Positions 18,405-28,961 of a stretch of 64,000 nt of DNA are shown piece after piece; positions within the stretch are counted from its first letter, which is position 1; each line of letters starts with the position of its first letter. Origin of the DNA: Thiobacillus sp. (lineage in GTDB: Bacteria > Pseudomonadota > Gammaproteobacteria > Burkholderiales > Thiobacillaceae); the NCBI GenBank assembly GCA_019459055.1, contig JAIBEI010000033.1:57288-121287 (forward strand). Reading direction: 5' to 3'. The notes under the pieces were generated by a model. It worked only from the letters and a program-made list of their open reading frames with translations, was not told the origin of the DNA and ran no database searches. Made by a program: the position numbers and the translations under genes.

Positions 18405-19568
18405 ATGCGCGCGGCACGCAACATCCTCCACCTCGGGTTCAAGGAACTGCATAGCCTCCTGCGCGACCCCATCCTGATGCTGCTGATCGCCTTCGCGCTC
18501 ACGGTCAACATTTACACCGCCGCGACCGCGATGCCGGAGACCCTCCACAAGGCGCCCATCGCCATCGTCGACGAGGACCAGTCCGGGCTGTCGGGCCGCA
18601 TCCGGGACGCCTTCTACCCGCCCTACTTCCTGCCGCCGACATTGATCACCCCGGCCGAAATGGACGCGCGGATGGATGCCGGCCTTGACACCTTTGCGCT
18701 CCACATTCCCTCCGGTTTCGAGCGCGACGTCCTCGCTGGACGCAGTCCCGGGATACAGCTCAACGTCGATGCGACGCGGATGAGCCAGGCCTTCATCGGC
18801 AGCAGTTACATCCAGACCATTGTTTCGGAAGAAGTGAACGAGTTCATGCGGGGTCACCGCGCCAGCGCGCAGCCGCCGGTCGAGCTGGTGTTCCGGGCAC
18901 AGTTCAACCCGGAACTCAACAAGATCTGGTTCGGCAGCGTCATGGAGGTGATCACCGCAATCACCATGCTCTCCATCGTGCTCACCGGCGCGGCCCTGAT
19001 CCGCGAACGTGAGCACGGCACGGTGGAGCATGTGCTGGTGATGCCCGTCACGCCTTTCGAGATCATGGCGAGCAAGGTCGGGGCCATGGCCTTCGTCGTA
19101 TTGGTCGGGTCGGCGTTGTCCTTGAGTCTCGTGGTGCGCGGCCTGCTGGCGGTCCCCATCCAGGGCTCGCTCGCACTGTTCTTCGCGGGCGTCTGCCTGC
19201 ACCTGTTTGCCACCGGCTCCATTGGGATTTTCCTCGCCACCGTCGCCCGTTCCATGCCGCAGTTCGGCCTGCTGTTGTTCATGGTCCTGCTGCCGATGCA
19301 GATCCTCTCGGGCGCGGGTGGTCTCATCCGCGCCCAGACGCTCTCCGCCGGCGGATTGAAGCAGCGGGAAGGCATGACCAGCATCATCGACATCGTCATG
19401 CAGGCCGCGCCCACCACGCACTTCGTCGAGTTCGCCCAGGCAATCCTATTCCGCGGGGCGGGGCTGGAGGTCGTCTGGCACCAACTCGCCAGCCTGGCCG
19501 GAATCGGCGTGGTCTTCTTCGCCCTCTCCCTGGCCCGCTTTCGCAAGACCCTGGCAACGATGGCGTGA
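18405..19568 (+). CDS. yhhJ: ABC-2 type permease (YhhJ-like)
   Basis: 387 aa. An N-terminal span (LMLLIAFALTVNIYTAATA) is followed by a large periplasmic domain, then five hydrophobic spans from about residue 180 (EVITAITMLSIVLTGAALI; FVVLVGSALSLSLVVRGLL and others) and the ABC-2 motif EREHGTVEHVLVMPVTPFE. It is the second membrane half of the RbbA exporter. It begins two bases after the rbbA stop, so it is surely co-translated. No signs of decay. Confidence 0.9.
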   Translation: MRAARNILHLGFKELHSLLRDPILMLLIAFALTVNIYTAATAMPETLHKAPIAIVDEDQSGLSGRIRDAFYPPYFLPPTLITPAEMDARMDAGLDTFALHIPSGFERDVLAGRSPGIQLNVDATRMSQAFIGSSYIQTIVSEEVNEFMRGHRASAQPPVELVFRAQFNPELNKIWFGSVMEVITAITMLSIVLTGAALIREREHGTVEHVLVMPVTPFEIMASKVGAMAFVVLVGSALSLSLVVRGLLAVPIQGSLALFFAGVCLHLFATGSIGIFLATVARSMPQFGLLLFMVLLPMQILSGAGGLIRAQTLSAGGLKQREGMTSIIDIVMQAAPTTHFVEFAQAILFRGAGLEVVWHQLASLAGIGVVFFALSLARFRKTLATMA

Positions 19569-19744
19569 ATCGGAACGCCGAACGCCACCGTGAGGGGGTT
19601 CGGATGGCCGGGACCGAATGCTCGAAGACGTGATCCGCGCGCCGCTGGCACATCACAGCGGCAGCCGGCCGAATGGGCACAAAAACCGTAAGGATTTCAA
19701 AGCACTCGATGCGGCTAGAATGGCGCCTTTGCGCAGGAGTCCCC

Positions 19745-19996
19745 ATGTCCGAACCCGTTGTGTATGACCGCAACCCCGCCGAACTCGAACTCGAAGCCGG
19801 TGAATATTTTTGGTGTACCTGTGGTCGCTCGATGACGCAGCCGTTCTGCGACGGCTCGCACGAAGGGACCGACATGGAGCCGCTGTCGTTCGTCATCGCG
19901 GAAAAGACCACGGTATGGCTGTGCAACTGCAAGCACACCCAGGACAAGCCATTCTGCGACGGCTCGCATAACGATCTGCCCGAAGATATTTTCTGA
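19745..19996 (+). CDS. Double CDGSH iron-sulfur domain protein
   Basis: 83 aa from ATG 19745, preceded by GCAGGAG; the longer track start is not supported. Two CDGSH motifs are present: CTCGRSMTQPFCDGSH and CNCKHTQDKPFCDGSH. Each gives the three Cys and one His that bind a labile [2Fe-2S] cluster as in mitoNEET. This is the two-motif bacterial form, likely a soluble redox or cluster-transfer protein. The partner is unknown. DUF924 follows eight bases later. Confidence 0.92.
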   Translation: MSEPVVYDRNPAELELEAGEYFWCTCGRSMTQPFCDGSHEGTDMEPLSFVIAEKTTVWLCNCKHTQDKPFCDGSHNDLPEDIF

Positions 19997-20003
19997 GATC
20001 GCG

Positions 20004-20606
20004 ATGATCGCCACGCCGGATGCGGTGCTCGATTTCTGGTTCGGCGCGCCGGGTTCGGCGGCAGATGTCGCCGCGCGTATGCGCCCGCTCTGGTTCGCCA
20101 AGTCCGCTGCCAACGATCGGATCGTGGCAGAGCGCTTTGCCGAAACGCTCATCGCGGCAGGCAAGGGCGAACTCGATGACTGGGCTATCACTCCGCGCGG
20201 GCGGCTTGCGCTGATCGTGGTGCTGGACCAGTTTCCGCATCACATCCATCGCGACCACGGCCAGTCGTTCGCCTACGATGCACTGTCGCTGACGCTCGCC
20301 CTGGAGATGATCCGGCGCGGCGAGGATGCGCAGCTCACGCCGATCGAGCGGGTGTTCGTCTACCTGCCGCTGGAACACGCCGAATCGATCGAAATGCAGA
20401 ACCGGTCCGTCGCGCTGTACGACAAGCTGGCGCACGAAGCCACTGCCGACGAGCGTCAGCTGTTCGACGGTTTCCTCGATTACGCCCGCAAGCATCGCGA
20501 TGTCGTGGCCCGCTTCGGCCGTTTCCCCCACCGCAATGAATTGCTGGGACGTATCAGCACACCCGAGGAAATCGAATTCCTCAAGCAGCCCGGCTCGCGC
20601 TTCTAG
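20004..20606 (+). CDS. DUF924 family protein
   Basis: 200 aa. VLDFWFG near the N-terminus, WFAKS...ND, then [16 protein letters not shown] and [17 protein letters not shown] are the family signature. The fold is an all-helical TPR-like bundle; function is not known. It follows the CDGSH gene closely and precedes metG. A weak hairpin with a T-run lies in the 71 bases before metG. Confidence 0.88.
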   Translation: MIATPDAVLDFWFGAPGSAADVAARMRPLWFAKSAANDRIVAERFAETLIAAGKGELDDWAITPRGRLALIVVLDQFPHHIHRDHGQSFAYDALSLTLALEMIRRGEDAQLTPIERVFVYLPLEHAESIEMQNRSVALYDKLAHEATADERQLFDGFLDYARKHRDVVARFGRFPHRNELLGRISTPEEIEFLKQPGSRF

Positions 20607-20633
20607 CCGGTATTCATGCCCCCCGGGTAAAAT

Positions 20634-20676
20634 GCCGGCTTCTTGTGCCCCTTGGGTATTCGCCCGGCTTTTTTTC
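20634..20676 (+). terminator. Weak terminator-like hairpin before metG
   Basis: GCCGG and CCGGC arms enclose a long loop and are followed by seven T (20670-20676), ending just before the metG ATG. The stem is only five to six base pairs, so it may be an attenuator or chance. Confidence 0.3.
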
Positions 20677-20677
20677 C

Positions 20678-22735
20678 ATGTCCCGCCAGATCCTCGTCAC
20701 CTCCGCCCTGCCCTACGCCAACGGCAGCATCCATCTCGGCCACCTGGTCGAATACATCCAGACCGACGTCTGGGTGCGCTTCCAGAAAATGCGCGGCCAC
20801 GACTGCCGCTACATGTGCGCCGACGACACCCACGGCACCGCGATCATGCTGCGCGCGGAAAAGGAAGGCATCACACCGGAGACGCTGATTGGCCGGGTCT
20901 GGGATGAACACACGCGCGATTTCGCCGGCTTTCATATCGGCTTCGACCATTACTACTCGACGCATTCCATTGAAAACCGCGAACTGGCGTCAAAAATCTA
21001 CCTGCGCCTACAGGAAGCCGGCCTGATCGAAAGAAAGACCATCGCCCAGCTGTACGACCCGGTGAAGAACCTATTCCTGCCGGACCGCTTCATCAAGGGC
21101 GAATGCCCCAAGTGCGGCGCTTTGGATCAGTACGGCGACAACTGCGAGGTATGCGGCGCGACCTACAGCCCGACCGAGCTGAAGAACCCGGTGTCGGCGG
21201 TTTCAGGGGCGACGCCGGTGCACAAGGATTCCGAGCATTACTTTTTCAAGCTCGGCGACTGCGAGGCCTTCCTGCGCGAGTGGACGACCTCGGGCGCGCT
21301 GCAAAGCGAAGCGGCCAACAAGATGCAGGAATGGTTCGCCTCGGGCCTCAACAACTGGGACATCAGCCGCGACGCGCCCTACTTCGGCTTTGAGATTCCC
21401 GGCGCGCCGGGCAAGTATTTCTACGTGTGGCTGGATGCGCCGGTGGGCTACATGGCGAGCTTCGCCCGCTACGCCCGGGACAACGGTCTCGATTTTGACG
21501 CCTGGTGGGGCGCCGACTCCAGGACCGAGCTCGTGCATTTCATCGGCAAGGACATCCTGTATTTCCACGCCCTGTTCTGGCCGGCGATGCTCAAGTTTTC
21601 CGGCCACCGCCTGCCGACCGCGGTGTACGCGCACGGCTTTTTGACGGTGAATGGGCAGAAGATGTCGAAGTCGCGCGGCACCTTCATCACCGCCGAAAGC
21701 TATCTCGCGCAGAAGCTCAATCCCGAGTGGCTGCGGTACTACTACGCCGCCAAGCTCAACGGCTCGATGGAGGACATCGATCTGAACCTCGACGACTTCG
21801 TCGCGCGGGTGAATTCGGACCTGGTCGGCAAATTCATTAATATCGCCAGCCGCACCGCCGGTTTCATCCACAAGAATTTTGACGGCAAACTCGCCGACGG
21901 CGTGGCGAACCTCGAACTGATCAGCGATTTCCAGTCCGCAGCAAACACGATCGCCGCGCACTACGAGGCGCGCGATTATGCCAAAGCGTTACGAGAGATC
22001 ATGGCGCTGGCCGACCGCGCCAACCAGTACGTGGCGGACGAAAAGCCCTGGGAACTGGCGAAGAAGCCCGAGGCGGTGTATCGACTGCACGAGGTCTGCA
22101 CGGTCGCGCTCAACTGCTTCCGCCTGCTGACCCTGTACCTGAAGCCGGTGCTGCCGAAGCTCGCCGGCGAGGTCGAGGCCTTCCTCGACATTCCGCCGCT
22201 GGCCTGGGAGGATGCGCAGAGCCTGTTCATCCGCCACCGCATCAACGAATACAGCCACCTGATGACCCGTATCGACCCGAAAGCAATCGAAGCCATGGTA
22301 GACGCCAACAAGCAAAATCTTGAACCCACTCCCCCCCCCGCGCCGGTGCGCCACGCCGAAGCGCAGGTGCATGCCGCGCAGCCGGCGGCCGCCACGCCGG
22401 TGTCCGAAACCATCAGCATCGACGACTTCGCCAAGATCGACCTGCGCATCGCGCGCATCGCCAACGCGGAACACGTCGAGGGCGCCGACAAGCTGCTGCG
22501 GCTGACGCTCGACGTCGGAGAACTCGGCACGCGCCAGGTGTTCGCCGGCATCAAGTCGGCCTATGCGCCGGAAGCGCTGGTGGGCCGGCTCACTGTGATG
22601 GTCGCCAATCTCGCCCCGCGCAAGATGAAGTTCGGCATGAGCGAAGGCATGGTGCTGGCAGCTTCGGGCGATGCGCCCGGCCTGTTCATCCTGTCGCCGG
22701 ACAGCGGCGCGCAGCCGGGCATGAAGGTGAAGTAA
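20678..22735 (+). CDS. metG: Methionyl-tRNA synthetase
   Basis: 685 aa from ATG 20678 ([22 protein letters not shown]); the GTG in the ORF track adds 11 unrelated residues. Class I signature HLGH and KMSKS ([11 protein letters not shown]) are present. A zinc knuckle [19 protein letters not shown] lies in the insertion. The C-terminal tRNA-binding (Trbp111-like) domain starts at about residue 575 ([15 protein letters not shown]). It is the dimeric long form, charging tRNA-Met and initiator tRNA. Confidence 0.97.
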   Translation: MSRQILVTSALPYANGSIHLGHLVEYIQTDVWVRFQKMRGHDCRYMCADDTHGTAIMLRAEKEGITPETLIGRVWDEHTRDFAGFHIGFDHYYSTHSIENRELASKIYLRLQEAGLIERKTIAQLYDPVKNLFLPDRFIKGECPKCGALDQYGDNCEVCGATYSPTELKNPVSAVSGATPVHKDSEHYFFKLGDCEAFLREWTTSGALQSEAANKMQEWFASGLNNWDISRDAPYFGFEIPGAPGKYFYVWLDAPVGYMASFARYARDNGLDFDAWWGADSRTELVHFIGKDILYFHALFWPAMLKFSGHRLPTAVYAHGFLTVNGQKMSKSRGTFITAESYLAQKLNPEWLRYYYAAKLNGSMEDIDLNLDDFVARVNSDLVGKFINIASRTAGFIHKNFDGKLADGVANLELISDFQSAANTIAAHYEARDYAKALREIMALADRANQYVADEKPWELAKKPEAVYRLHEVCTVALNCFRLLTLYLKPVLPKLAGEVEAFLDIPPLAWEDAQSLFIRHRINEYSHLMTRIDPKAIEAMVDANKQNLEPTPPPAPVRHAEAQVHAAQPAAATPVSETISIDDFAKIDLRIARIANAEHVEGADKLLRLTLDVGELGTRQVFAGIKSAYAPEALVGRLTVMVANLAPRKMKFGMSEGMVLAASGDAPGLFILSPDSGAQPGMKVK

Positions 22736-22742
22736 GACTGAA

Positions 22743-23018
22743 ATGAAGACGCAGCGCCTGCTCATCAAGGGCCGCGTGCAGGGCGTATGGTTTCGCGAAT
22801 CGATGCGGCGCGAGGCCGAGCGGCTGGGCGTCACGGGCTGGGTGCGCAACACGCCCAATGGCGCGGTGGAAGCCGTGGTACAGGGTCCGGCTGAAGCCGT
22901 CGATGCGCTCATTGAATGGGCACGCAGCGGCCCGCCCATGGCGCGGGTGGACGGTATCGAGATCGAGGCCATCGAGACGCACGACCCGCTAAGCGAATTC
23001 GAAAAGCGGATCGATTAG
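22743..23018 (+). CDS. acyP: Acylphosphatase
   Basis: 91 aa. The motif [20 protein letters not shown] contains the catalytic arginine, and [17 protein letters not shown] contains the conserved asparagine. It hydrolyses acyl phosphates such as 1,3-bisphosphoglycerate or carbamoyl phosphate. It lies seven bases after metG and probably shares its transcript. Confidence 0.95.
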   Translation: MKTQRLLIKGRVQGVWFRESMRREAERLGVTGWVRNTPNGAVEAVVQGPAEAVDALIEWARSGPPMARVDGIEIEAIETHDPLSEFEKRID

Positions 23019-23061
23019 GGACGGCGCAGGTCGCTGCCCGGGCTGCCCCAAACAAGCAGGC

Positions 23062-23091
23062 AAAAAAAAAGCCCGGCTCTTGGAGCCGGGC
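23062..23091 (-). terminator. Rho-independent terminator of dnaE
   Basis: GCCCGGCTC-TTG-GAGCCGGGC is a perfect 9-bp stem; on the minus strand nine T follow it. It lies about 155 bases beyond the dnaE stop. The plus strand has no T-run, so it acts for the minus strand. Confidence 0.75.
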
Positions 23092-23245
23092 AGAATATCC
23101 ACCAAAGGAGGAGGATTGGAGGAGACAACACGAGAAGTCTTTGCAGACCATCGCGTTATTAGAATCATCTAATATAACGAAATGCCTGTCAACTACTTTC
23201 TTGCCCCAAGGCACGAATTGGTGCTTATTTACCATCCCCCGACAT

Positions 23246-26200
23246 TCAGTACATCACGTTCACCGCCTCCGGCTTGAGCCAGCCCCCCAGCGACTCGAGC
23301 AGCCTGTCGTCCAGACGCACCCGCCAGTCCTCGCCCAGGCGCACCCGGCAGCGCGCGTTCTGGTTGTGGTAATCCACCCATACCGGACAGCCGCCCTCCT
23401 GCACCTTATAGGGCGCGAGCAGCTCAGCCAGCTTGCGGCCGCTGTTGGACTGGGCATGGCACTCGCCGTTGCACGCCAGCCGCAGCCCCTGGGCAAAGCG
23501 GGTGCGCGCGCCTGCCAGGTCATAGATCTTTTCCGCGTTGACCCGCACGCCGCCCGAATAGTCATCGCGGTTCACCTTGCCCTCGATGACCAGCAGGGTG
23601 TCGTCCTTCAGCAGATGACGGCTCTGCTCATAGAGTTCGTTGAAGATCACCACCTCGACCTGCGCGGTGGCGTCGTCCAGCAGCAGGATCAGCATCTTGC
23701 CGCGCCGCGTCATCTGGGTGCGCAGCGAGACGACGATGCCGGCCAGCATCACCGGGTCGCGCGAGGGTTCCAGGCTGTCGAGCTGCCTTTTGGCGAAACC
23801 GGACACCTCGGCCAGGTAGGAGGTGAACGGATGGCCGCTGAAGAAATAACCGAGCGCGGATTTTTCCTGCAGCAGCTTTTCCTGTTCGGACCACTCGGGC
23901 ACGTCGATCAGGTCTTCGCCGCCGTCGAGCATTTCGCCGAACAGGCCGACCTGGCCGCCGCTCCTCGCTGCGCGGTCGGCGGTTTCCAGCGCCGCGCCGA
24001 CCGAGGCCAGCAGGCTGGCGCGATGGTCGTTGATGGTGTCGAACGCGCCCGCCTTCACCAGCGCCTCGAGCACGCGGCGATTGAGATAGCGCTTGTCGAC
24101 CCGCCGCGCCAGATCGAACAGGCCCTTGTAATCGCCGTTGGCCGCGCGCTCATCGACGATGGCGCCAATGGCCGCCTCGCCGCTGCCCTTCAACGCGCCC
24201 AGGCCGTAGCGGATCTCGGTCTTGCTGACAGGCTCGAAGCGGTAGCCGGATGAATTGATGTCGGGCGGCAACATCGTCAAGCCATTGGCGCGGCAGTCCT
24301 CGTAGAACACCCGCACCTTGTCGGTGTCGGACATTTCCGACGACATCGTCGCCGCCATGAACTCGGCCGGATAGTAGGCCTTGAGCCAGGCGGTGTGATA
24401 CGCGATCAGCGCGTAAGCCGCCGAGTGTGACTTGTTGAAGCCGTATTCGGCGAATTTCTCCATCAGGTCGAACAGGCGCTCGGCGATCTTGGTGTCGACC
24501 CCGCGCTTGGCCGCGCCTTCGAGGAAAATCGTCCGCTGCACCGCCATTTCCTCGGGCTTCTTTTTGCCCATGGCGCGCCGCAGCATGTCGGCGCTACCCA
24601 GACTGTAGCCCGCCAGGATCTGCGCCACCAGCATCACCTGTTCCTGGTAGACGATGATGCCGTAGGTCGACTTCAGCACCGGCTCGAGGTCGACATGGAA
24701 ATACTCGGGCTTCTGCTTGCCCTGCTTGCGCGCGATGAAATCGTCCACCATGCCCGAGCCGAGCGGCCCTGGCCGGTTGAGCGCCATCAGCGCAATGATG
24801 TCCTCGAAGCAGTCGCCCTTCAGCTTTTTTTCCAGGTCCTTGGCCGAGCGCGATTCGGACTGGAACACCGCCGTGGTGTTGCCTTCGGCAAACAGCCGAT
24901 ACACCGCCGGATCGTCGAGCGGCAGGTCTTCCAGCCGGAACTCCTTGCGCTCGTCAAGACGCTGCACGAAGCGCACCGCCTCGGCCAGGATGGTGAGCGT
25001 GCGCAGACCGAGGAAGTCGAACTTGACCAGGCCGATCGCCTCGACGTCGTCCTTGTCAAATTGCGACACCATCGATTCCGAGCCTTCGGCGCGGTACAGC
25101 GGACAGAAGTCGGTGAGCCGGCCCGGCGCGATCAGCACCCCGCCCGCATGCATGCCGACGTTGCGGGTGATGCCCTCGAGCTTCTCGGCCAGCGGCAGCA
25201 ACTCGGCCAGTTCTTCCTCGCTGCTTGCGCGCTCGTCGATCTGCGGCTCCTTCTCGCGCGCTTCGGCCAGGCTGATCCCCAGCTCGTTGGGCACCAGCTT
25301 GACAAACTTGTCGACGAACAGGTACGGCAGGTCGAGCACGCGGCCGACGTCGCGCAGCACTGCCTTCGCCGCCATGGTGCCGAAGGTCGCGATCTGCGAC
25401 ACCGCCGCGTGGCCGTACTTGTCCTTCACGTACTGGATCACGCGCTCGCGCCCATCCTGGCAGAAATCGATGTCGAAGTCGGGCATCGACACCCGCTCGG
25501 GGTTCAAGAAGCGCTCGAACAGCAGGTCGTAGGCAAGCGGATCGAGGTCGGTGATGGAAAGGCTGTACGCGACCAGCGAGCCGGCGCCGGAGCCGCGCCC
25601 CGGCCCCACCGGAACGCCATTGTTCTTGGCCCAGTTGATGAAGTCGGACACGATGAGGAAGTAGCCGGGGAAACCCATCTGGATGATGGTGCCGAGCTCG
25701 AACTCCAGCCGTTCGGTGTATTCGGGCAGTTTGGCGGCGCGGAGTTCCGGGTCGGGATAGAGGTGGGCCATGCGTTCATGCAGGCCTTCGAAGGATCGCT
25801 GCCGCATGTAGTCGTCGAGACTCATGCCGTCCGGGGTCGGAAAGTCGGGCAGGCGGCTCTTGCCGAGCTCCAGCGTGAGGTTGCAGCGCTTGGCGATTTC
25901 GACGCTGTTGGCGAGCGCCTCGGGCAGATCGGCGAACAGTTCCGCCATTTCGTCCGGCGTCTTGAAATACTGCTCGGCGGTGAAGGGCCGCGGCCGCCGC
26001 GGGTCGCCCAGCATCATGCCCTCGGCGATGCAGACGCGCGCCTCGTGCGCCTTGAAGTCGTCAGGCAGCATGTACTGGATCGGATGGGTGGCCACCGACG
26101 GCAGCTTCAGCGCCGCGCCGATGTCGAGCAGACCGTCGATCAGGCGTTCGGCATGCAGCTGGCCGAAGCGCTGCAGTTCCAGATAGTAGCGCCCGGGAAA

Positions 26201-26683
26201 CAGCGCGGCCCACGCTTCGGCCGCCGCGCGTGCGGCGTCCGGCTTGTCGTCGAGAAGTGCCTGCGCGACGTTGGCGCTGTCGCCGCCCGACAGCGCCAGC
26301 AGGCCGTCGGTGCCGTCACGCAGCCAGGCAGGATCGACCTCGGCGCGGCCGCGATGAAGATTTTCAAGATAGGCGCGGGTGAGCAAATCGCACAGGCGGC
26401 GATAGCCTTCGCGATGCTGCACCAGCAGCAGCAGGCGCGAGGGGCGGTTCCTGTCCGCAGCGTTGGTCACCCACACGTCACAGCCGAAGATCGGCTTGAT
26501 GCCGGCGCCGCGCGCGGCGCGATAGAACTTCACCCAGCCGAAGGTGTTCGACAGGTCGGAGAGCCCGAGCGCGGGCATGCCCGATTCGCGCGCGCGCTTG
26601 ACCGCCTCGTCTACCCGCACCAGGCCATCGGCGACGGAATACTCGGTGTGCAGGCGGAGGTGGATGAAATGCGGGTCGGTCAT
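23246..26683 (-). CDS. dnaE: DNA polymerase III alpha subunit
   Basis: 1145 aa, normal for the DnaE1 replicase. An N-terminal PHP domain (FIHLRLHTEYSVADGL, degenerate metal ligands as in E. coli) is followed by the catalytic palm with PDFDIDFCQDGRERV, fingers, a helix-hairpin-helix region (RRVDKRYLNRRVLEALVKAGAF) and the OB fold (VMLAGIVVSLRTQMTRRGKM). It performs leading- and lagging-strand synthesis. It stands alone between two terminators. The large plus-strand ORF over it (24695-26716) is a shadow. Confidence 0.97.
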   Translation of the reverse strand: MTDPHFIHLRLHTEYSVADGLVRVDEAVKRARESGMPALGLSDLSNTFGWVKFYRAARGAGIKPIFGCDVWVTNAADRNRPSRLLLLVQHREGYRRLCDLLTRAYLENLHRGRAEVDPAWLRDGTDGLLALSGGDSANVAQALLDDKPDAARAAAEAWAALFPGRYYLELQRFGQLHAERLIDGLLDIGAALKLPSVATHPIQYMLPDDFKAHEARVCIAEGMMLGDPRRPRPFTAEQYFKTPDEMAELFADLPEALANSVEIAKRCNLTLELGKSRLPDFPTPDGMSLDDYMRQRSFEGLHERMAHLYPDPELRAAKLPEYTERLEFELGTIIQMGFPGYFLIVSDFINWAKNNGVPVGPGRGSGAGSLVAYSLSITDLDPLAYDLLFERFLNPERVSMPDFDIDFCQDGRERVIQYVKDKYGHAAVSQIATFGTMAAKAVLRDVGRVLDLPYLFVDKFVKLVPNELGISLAEAREKEPQIDERASSEEELAELLPLAEKLEGITRNVGMHAGGVLIAPGRLTDFCPLYRAEGSESMVSQFDKDDVEAIGLVKFDFLGLRTLTILAEAVRFVQRLDERKEFRLEDLPLDDPAVYRLFAEGNTTAVFQSESRSAKDLEKKLKGDCFEDIIALMALNRPGPLGSGMVDDFIARKQGKQKPEYFHVDLEPVLKSTYGIIVYQEQVMLVAQILAGYSLGSADMLRRAMGKKKPEEMAVQRTIFLEGAAKRGVDTKIAERLFDLMEKFAEYGFNKSHSAAYALIAYHTAWLKAYYPAEFMAATMSSEMSDTDKVRVFYEDCRANGLTMLPPDINSSGYRFEPVSKTEIRYGLGALKGSGEAAIGAIVDERAANGDYKGLFDLARRVDKRYLNRRVLEALVKAGAFDTINDHRASLLASVGAALETADRAARSGGQVGLFGEMLDGGEDLIDVPEWSEQEKLLQEKSALGYFFSGHPFTSYLAEVSGFAKRQLDSLEPSRDPVMLAGIVVSLRTQMTRRGKMLILLLDDATAQVEVVIFNELYEQSRHLLKDDTLLVIEGKVNRDDYSGGVRVNAEKIYDLAGARTRFAQGLRLACNGECHAQSNSGRKLAELLAPYKVQEGGCPVWVDYHNQNARCRVRLGEDWRVRLDDRLLESLGGWLKPEAVNVMY

Positions 26684-26738
26684 GGGGCGAAAGCGGAAAG
26701 CAGCTCGCTATTTTAACGCCGCCGCGCGCGACCCAAAA

Positions 26739-26768
26739 ACAAAAGGCAGCCGCAGCTGCCTTTTGTTT
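26739..26768 (-). terminator. Bidirectional terminator between efp and dnaE
   Basis: AAAAGGCAGC-CGCA-GCTGCCTTTT gives a 10-bp stem with A/T flanks on both sides. Read on the minus strand it ends the earP-efp transcript before dnaE. Confidence 0.8.
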
Positions 26769-26849
26769 GGTCAAGCGCCGGTATTACCGGTATTTACCCG
26801 CAAGGGGCAGGCCGTGGTTGTAAAGCCGACAAGTCGGCAACAACCACGC

Positions 26850-27410
26850 TCAATTGGCGCGGCGCTTGAATTCGTTGGTGCGGGTGTCGATTTCGATCAT
26901 GTCGCCGATGTCGACGAAGGCGGCGACCGGCAGCTCGAACCCGGTGGGCTTGATGCGCGCCGGCTTCATCACCTTGCCGGAGGTGTCGCCGCGCACGGCG
27001 GGCTCGGTGTATTCGACTTCGCGGACGACGGTGGTGGGCATCTCGACCGAGATCGCCTTGCCATCGTAGAACACCACTTCGACCGGCATGCCGTCATCGA
27101 GGTAGTTCAGCGCGTCGCCGAGGTTGTCGGCTTCAATTTCATACTGGTTGTAGTCGCTGTCCATGAACACGTACAGCGGATCGGCGAAGTAGGAATAGGT
27201 GCATTCCTTGCGCTCCAGCGACACGGTTTCGAATTTGTCGTCGGCGCGGTAGACGCTCTCGGTGCCCGAACCGGTGAGCAGGTTCTTGAGTTTCATTTTG
27301 ACGACGGAGGAATTGCGGCCCGATTTCGAAAATTCGGCCTTTTGCACCACCATCGGGTCTTTTCCGACCATCACGACGTTGCCGGCGCGGAGTTCCTGTG
27401 CGATTTTCAT
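26850..27410 (-). CDS. efp: Elongation factor P (arginine-32 type)
   Basis: 186 aa from ATG 27410; the ORF-track start is 17 codons too early. EF-P stimulates peptide-bond formation at polyproline stretches. The tip loop reads [10 protein letters not shown], placing an arginine at position 32. This marks the subclass rhamnosylated by EarP rather than the lysine type modified by EpmA/EpmB. The KOW-like N-domain and two OB domains ([32 protein letters not shown]) are intact. earP lies 26 bases upstream on the same strand. Confidence 0.97.
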   Translation of the reverse strand: MKIAQELRAGNVVMVGKDPMVVQKAEFSKSGRNSSVVKMKLKNLLTGSGTESVYRADDKFETVSLERKECTYSYFADPLYVFMDSDYNQYEIEADNLGDALNYLDDGMPVEVVFYDGKAISVEMPTTVVREVEYTEPAVRGDTSGKVMKPARIKPTGFELPVAAFVDIGDMIEIDTRTNEFKRRAN

Positions 27411-27436
27411 GGATGTATCCTGCTGCGAGAGCGCTG

Positions 27437-28600
27437 TTAAGAGTTTGAGAAAACCCCGCATTTTATCTTATTTTCCGCAAAATCCACCAGCTTGTCGGTG
27501 AGCCGCCCGGCCAGCCTGAGGCGGTCGCACCAGGCCACCGCATGCACCTCGATGACGGCCTGGTGCGACCGCCACGCCGTCCAGCAGGCGGCCAGGTCAT
27601 CCGCGTCCGGCATCCCGTTCCAGTGCCGCCACATTGCGCTCAGCGCGCGCGCCGCGGCGCCATCCAGCCCCTCCGTGTAGTGCGCCAGCAGCGCGTTCGT
27701 CTTGTCCCAGTGCGCCGCGTCGGCCTGCGGATAGGCCTGCCACACCAGCGGACGCGCCGCCCACTGCGCGCGCACGCAGGAATCCTCGCCGCGCACGAAA
27801 TTCAGATCGCATGCCCATAGCAGATGGTCGTACCGATCCTGGTCCAGAAACGGCAGGATGCGCAGTCGCAGGGCGCCGCGCCGATGCGCCGCGCCCGCTT
27901 GTAAAGTTGGCACCGAAAGCCACGCCGCCAGTTGCGGAATGATCCGGCCTTCGGGCACCAGGCAGGTGATGGGGCACGGGTCGGCCGCCCAGGCATCGAG
28001 CAAGGCCGGCAGCGCCGGATTCTCGTAGGCGAACAGCGACACCCGCAATTCGTCCGGCGGCGGCGCCTGCAGCCCCAGTTGGCGCCAGAATGCGACGGTT
28101 CCGCGCTGCACGAACGCGGCGCGACGCGCCTCCAGGTCTGCCTCGGCCAGCAGGCCGCCGGTGTCCGGCGTGTAGCCGGGAAAGAAGAAATAACGCGTCA
28201 GCGGCAGCCGCGGATGCGGCGACGGCAGGCCATGGTGTTCGGCCACCCAGGGCTCGGCGCTGAGGTATTCGAGATTGATCCACACCGGCGGCGGCGACTG
28301 CTCGCTCATCGCCGCCAGATAGGCTTCAGGCAGGGCGCAGCCGAAGGCATCGATCACCACCTGCGCTGGCGCGACCACGGCAAACGGCGTGCGCCACGCG
28401 CAGACCGTCACCCCTTCGCAGGACTGCTCGACCGCATTCGCATCGATCGCCGGCCAGATGCGCTGAAACGCATGCAGATCGTCCACCCACAGCCGCACCG
28501 CCAGGCCATGCTCGCCGACCAGCCCACGCGCCAGCCGCCAGGCAATGCCGATGTCGCCATAGTTGTCGACGACCTTGCAGAAGATGTCCCAGGTGCGCAT
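27437..28600 (-). CDS. earP: EF-P arginine rhamnosyltransferase EarP
   Basis: 387 aa from ATG 28600 ([21 protein letters not shown]); the longer track start lacks similarity. The N-terminal NYGDIG aspartate motif and the later [18 protein letters not shown] segment (dTDP-rhamnose binding) are family features (formerly DUF2331). It transfers rhamnose from dTDP-L-rhamnose to Arg32 of EF-P with inversion. Linked directly to efp, whose loop has the matching arginine. Confidence 0.95.
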   Translation of the reverse strand: MRTWDIFCKVVDNYGDIGIAWRLARGLVGEHGLAVRLWVDDLHAFQRIWPAIDANAVEQSCEGVTVCAWRTPFAVVAPAQVVIDAFGCALPEAYLAAMSEQSPPPVWINLEYLSAEPWVAEHHGLPSPHPRLPLTRYFFFPGYTPDTGGLLAEADLEARRAAFVQRGTVAFWRQLGLQAPPPDELRVSLFAYENPALPALLDAWAADPCPITCLVPEGRIIPQLAAWLSVPTLQAGAAHRRGALRLRILPFLDQDRYDHLLWACDLNFVRGEDSCVRAQWAARPLVWQAYPQADAAHWDKTNALLAHYTEGLDGAAARALSAMWRHWNGMPDADDLAACWTAWRSHQAVIEVHAVAWCDRLRLAGRLTDKLVDFAENKIKCGVFSNS

Positions 28601-28961
28601 GCCGCGCATCCTACCGCATCGATCCGGGTGACTGGGCGTGCCGGCACGCCAGGAAGCGTCTCCGCTTTCTCTCAGTTCCGGAACCCTTGGTTGGCAGGAA
28701 ACCACAGTCCGGCCGAGGCCCTTGTTTTTTCACGCATTCCGCTTGAAAAAATAGATTCCAGGTAGTAAAAAGCAGTACGTTTGGTTTCAAGAACCGTAAA
28801 GGCTCGGCATTACCGCAGGAACATCACCGGGTAGCGCGCTTGAATTCAGACCGACGGCCAATCATTCCCGCCGTCACGTCATCCGCCAGCGTTTACGCCC
28901 TACGGGGTGCAATTGTGCTTATCGCGGTTATGTTGGGTATCACGCCAAGGAGGAAGTTTGA
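28601..28961. other. 361-base divergent intergenic region (earP / cold-shock gene)
   Basis: No gene is supported. TTGAAA (28743-28748) and TAAAAA (28766-28771), 17 bases apart, form a candidate promoter for the cold-shock gene. This would leave a 5' untranslated leader of roughly 185 bases, a length common for cspA-type mRNAs. The region 28600-28740 should hold the earP promoter. Confidence 0.4.

Noticed and set aside
24695-26716. 673-aa plus-strand ORF opposite dnaE
   Set aside because: It is a long shadow frame of a GC-rich gene: no family similarity, biased composition, and dnaE on the other strand is unmistakable. The same holds for 2334-4370 (-), 15481-17625 (-), 16113-17723 (+), 51906-53426 (+), 57949-59646 (-) and 61112-62890 (-).
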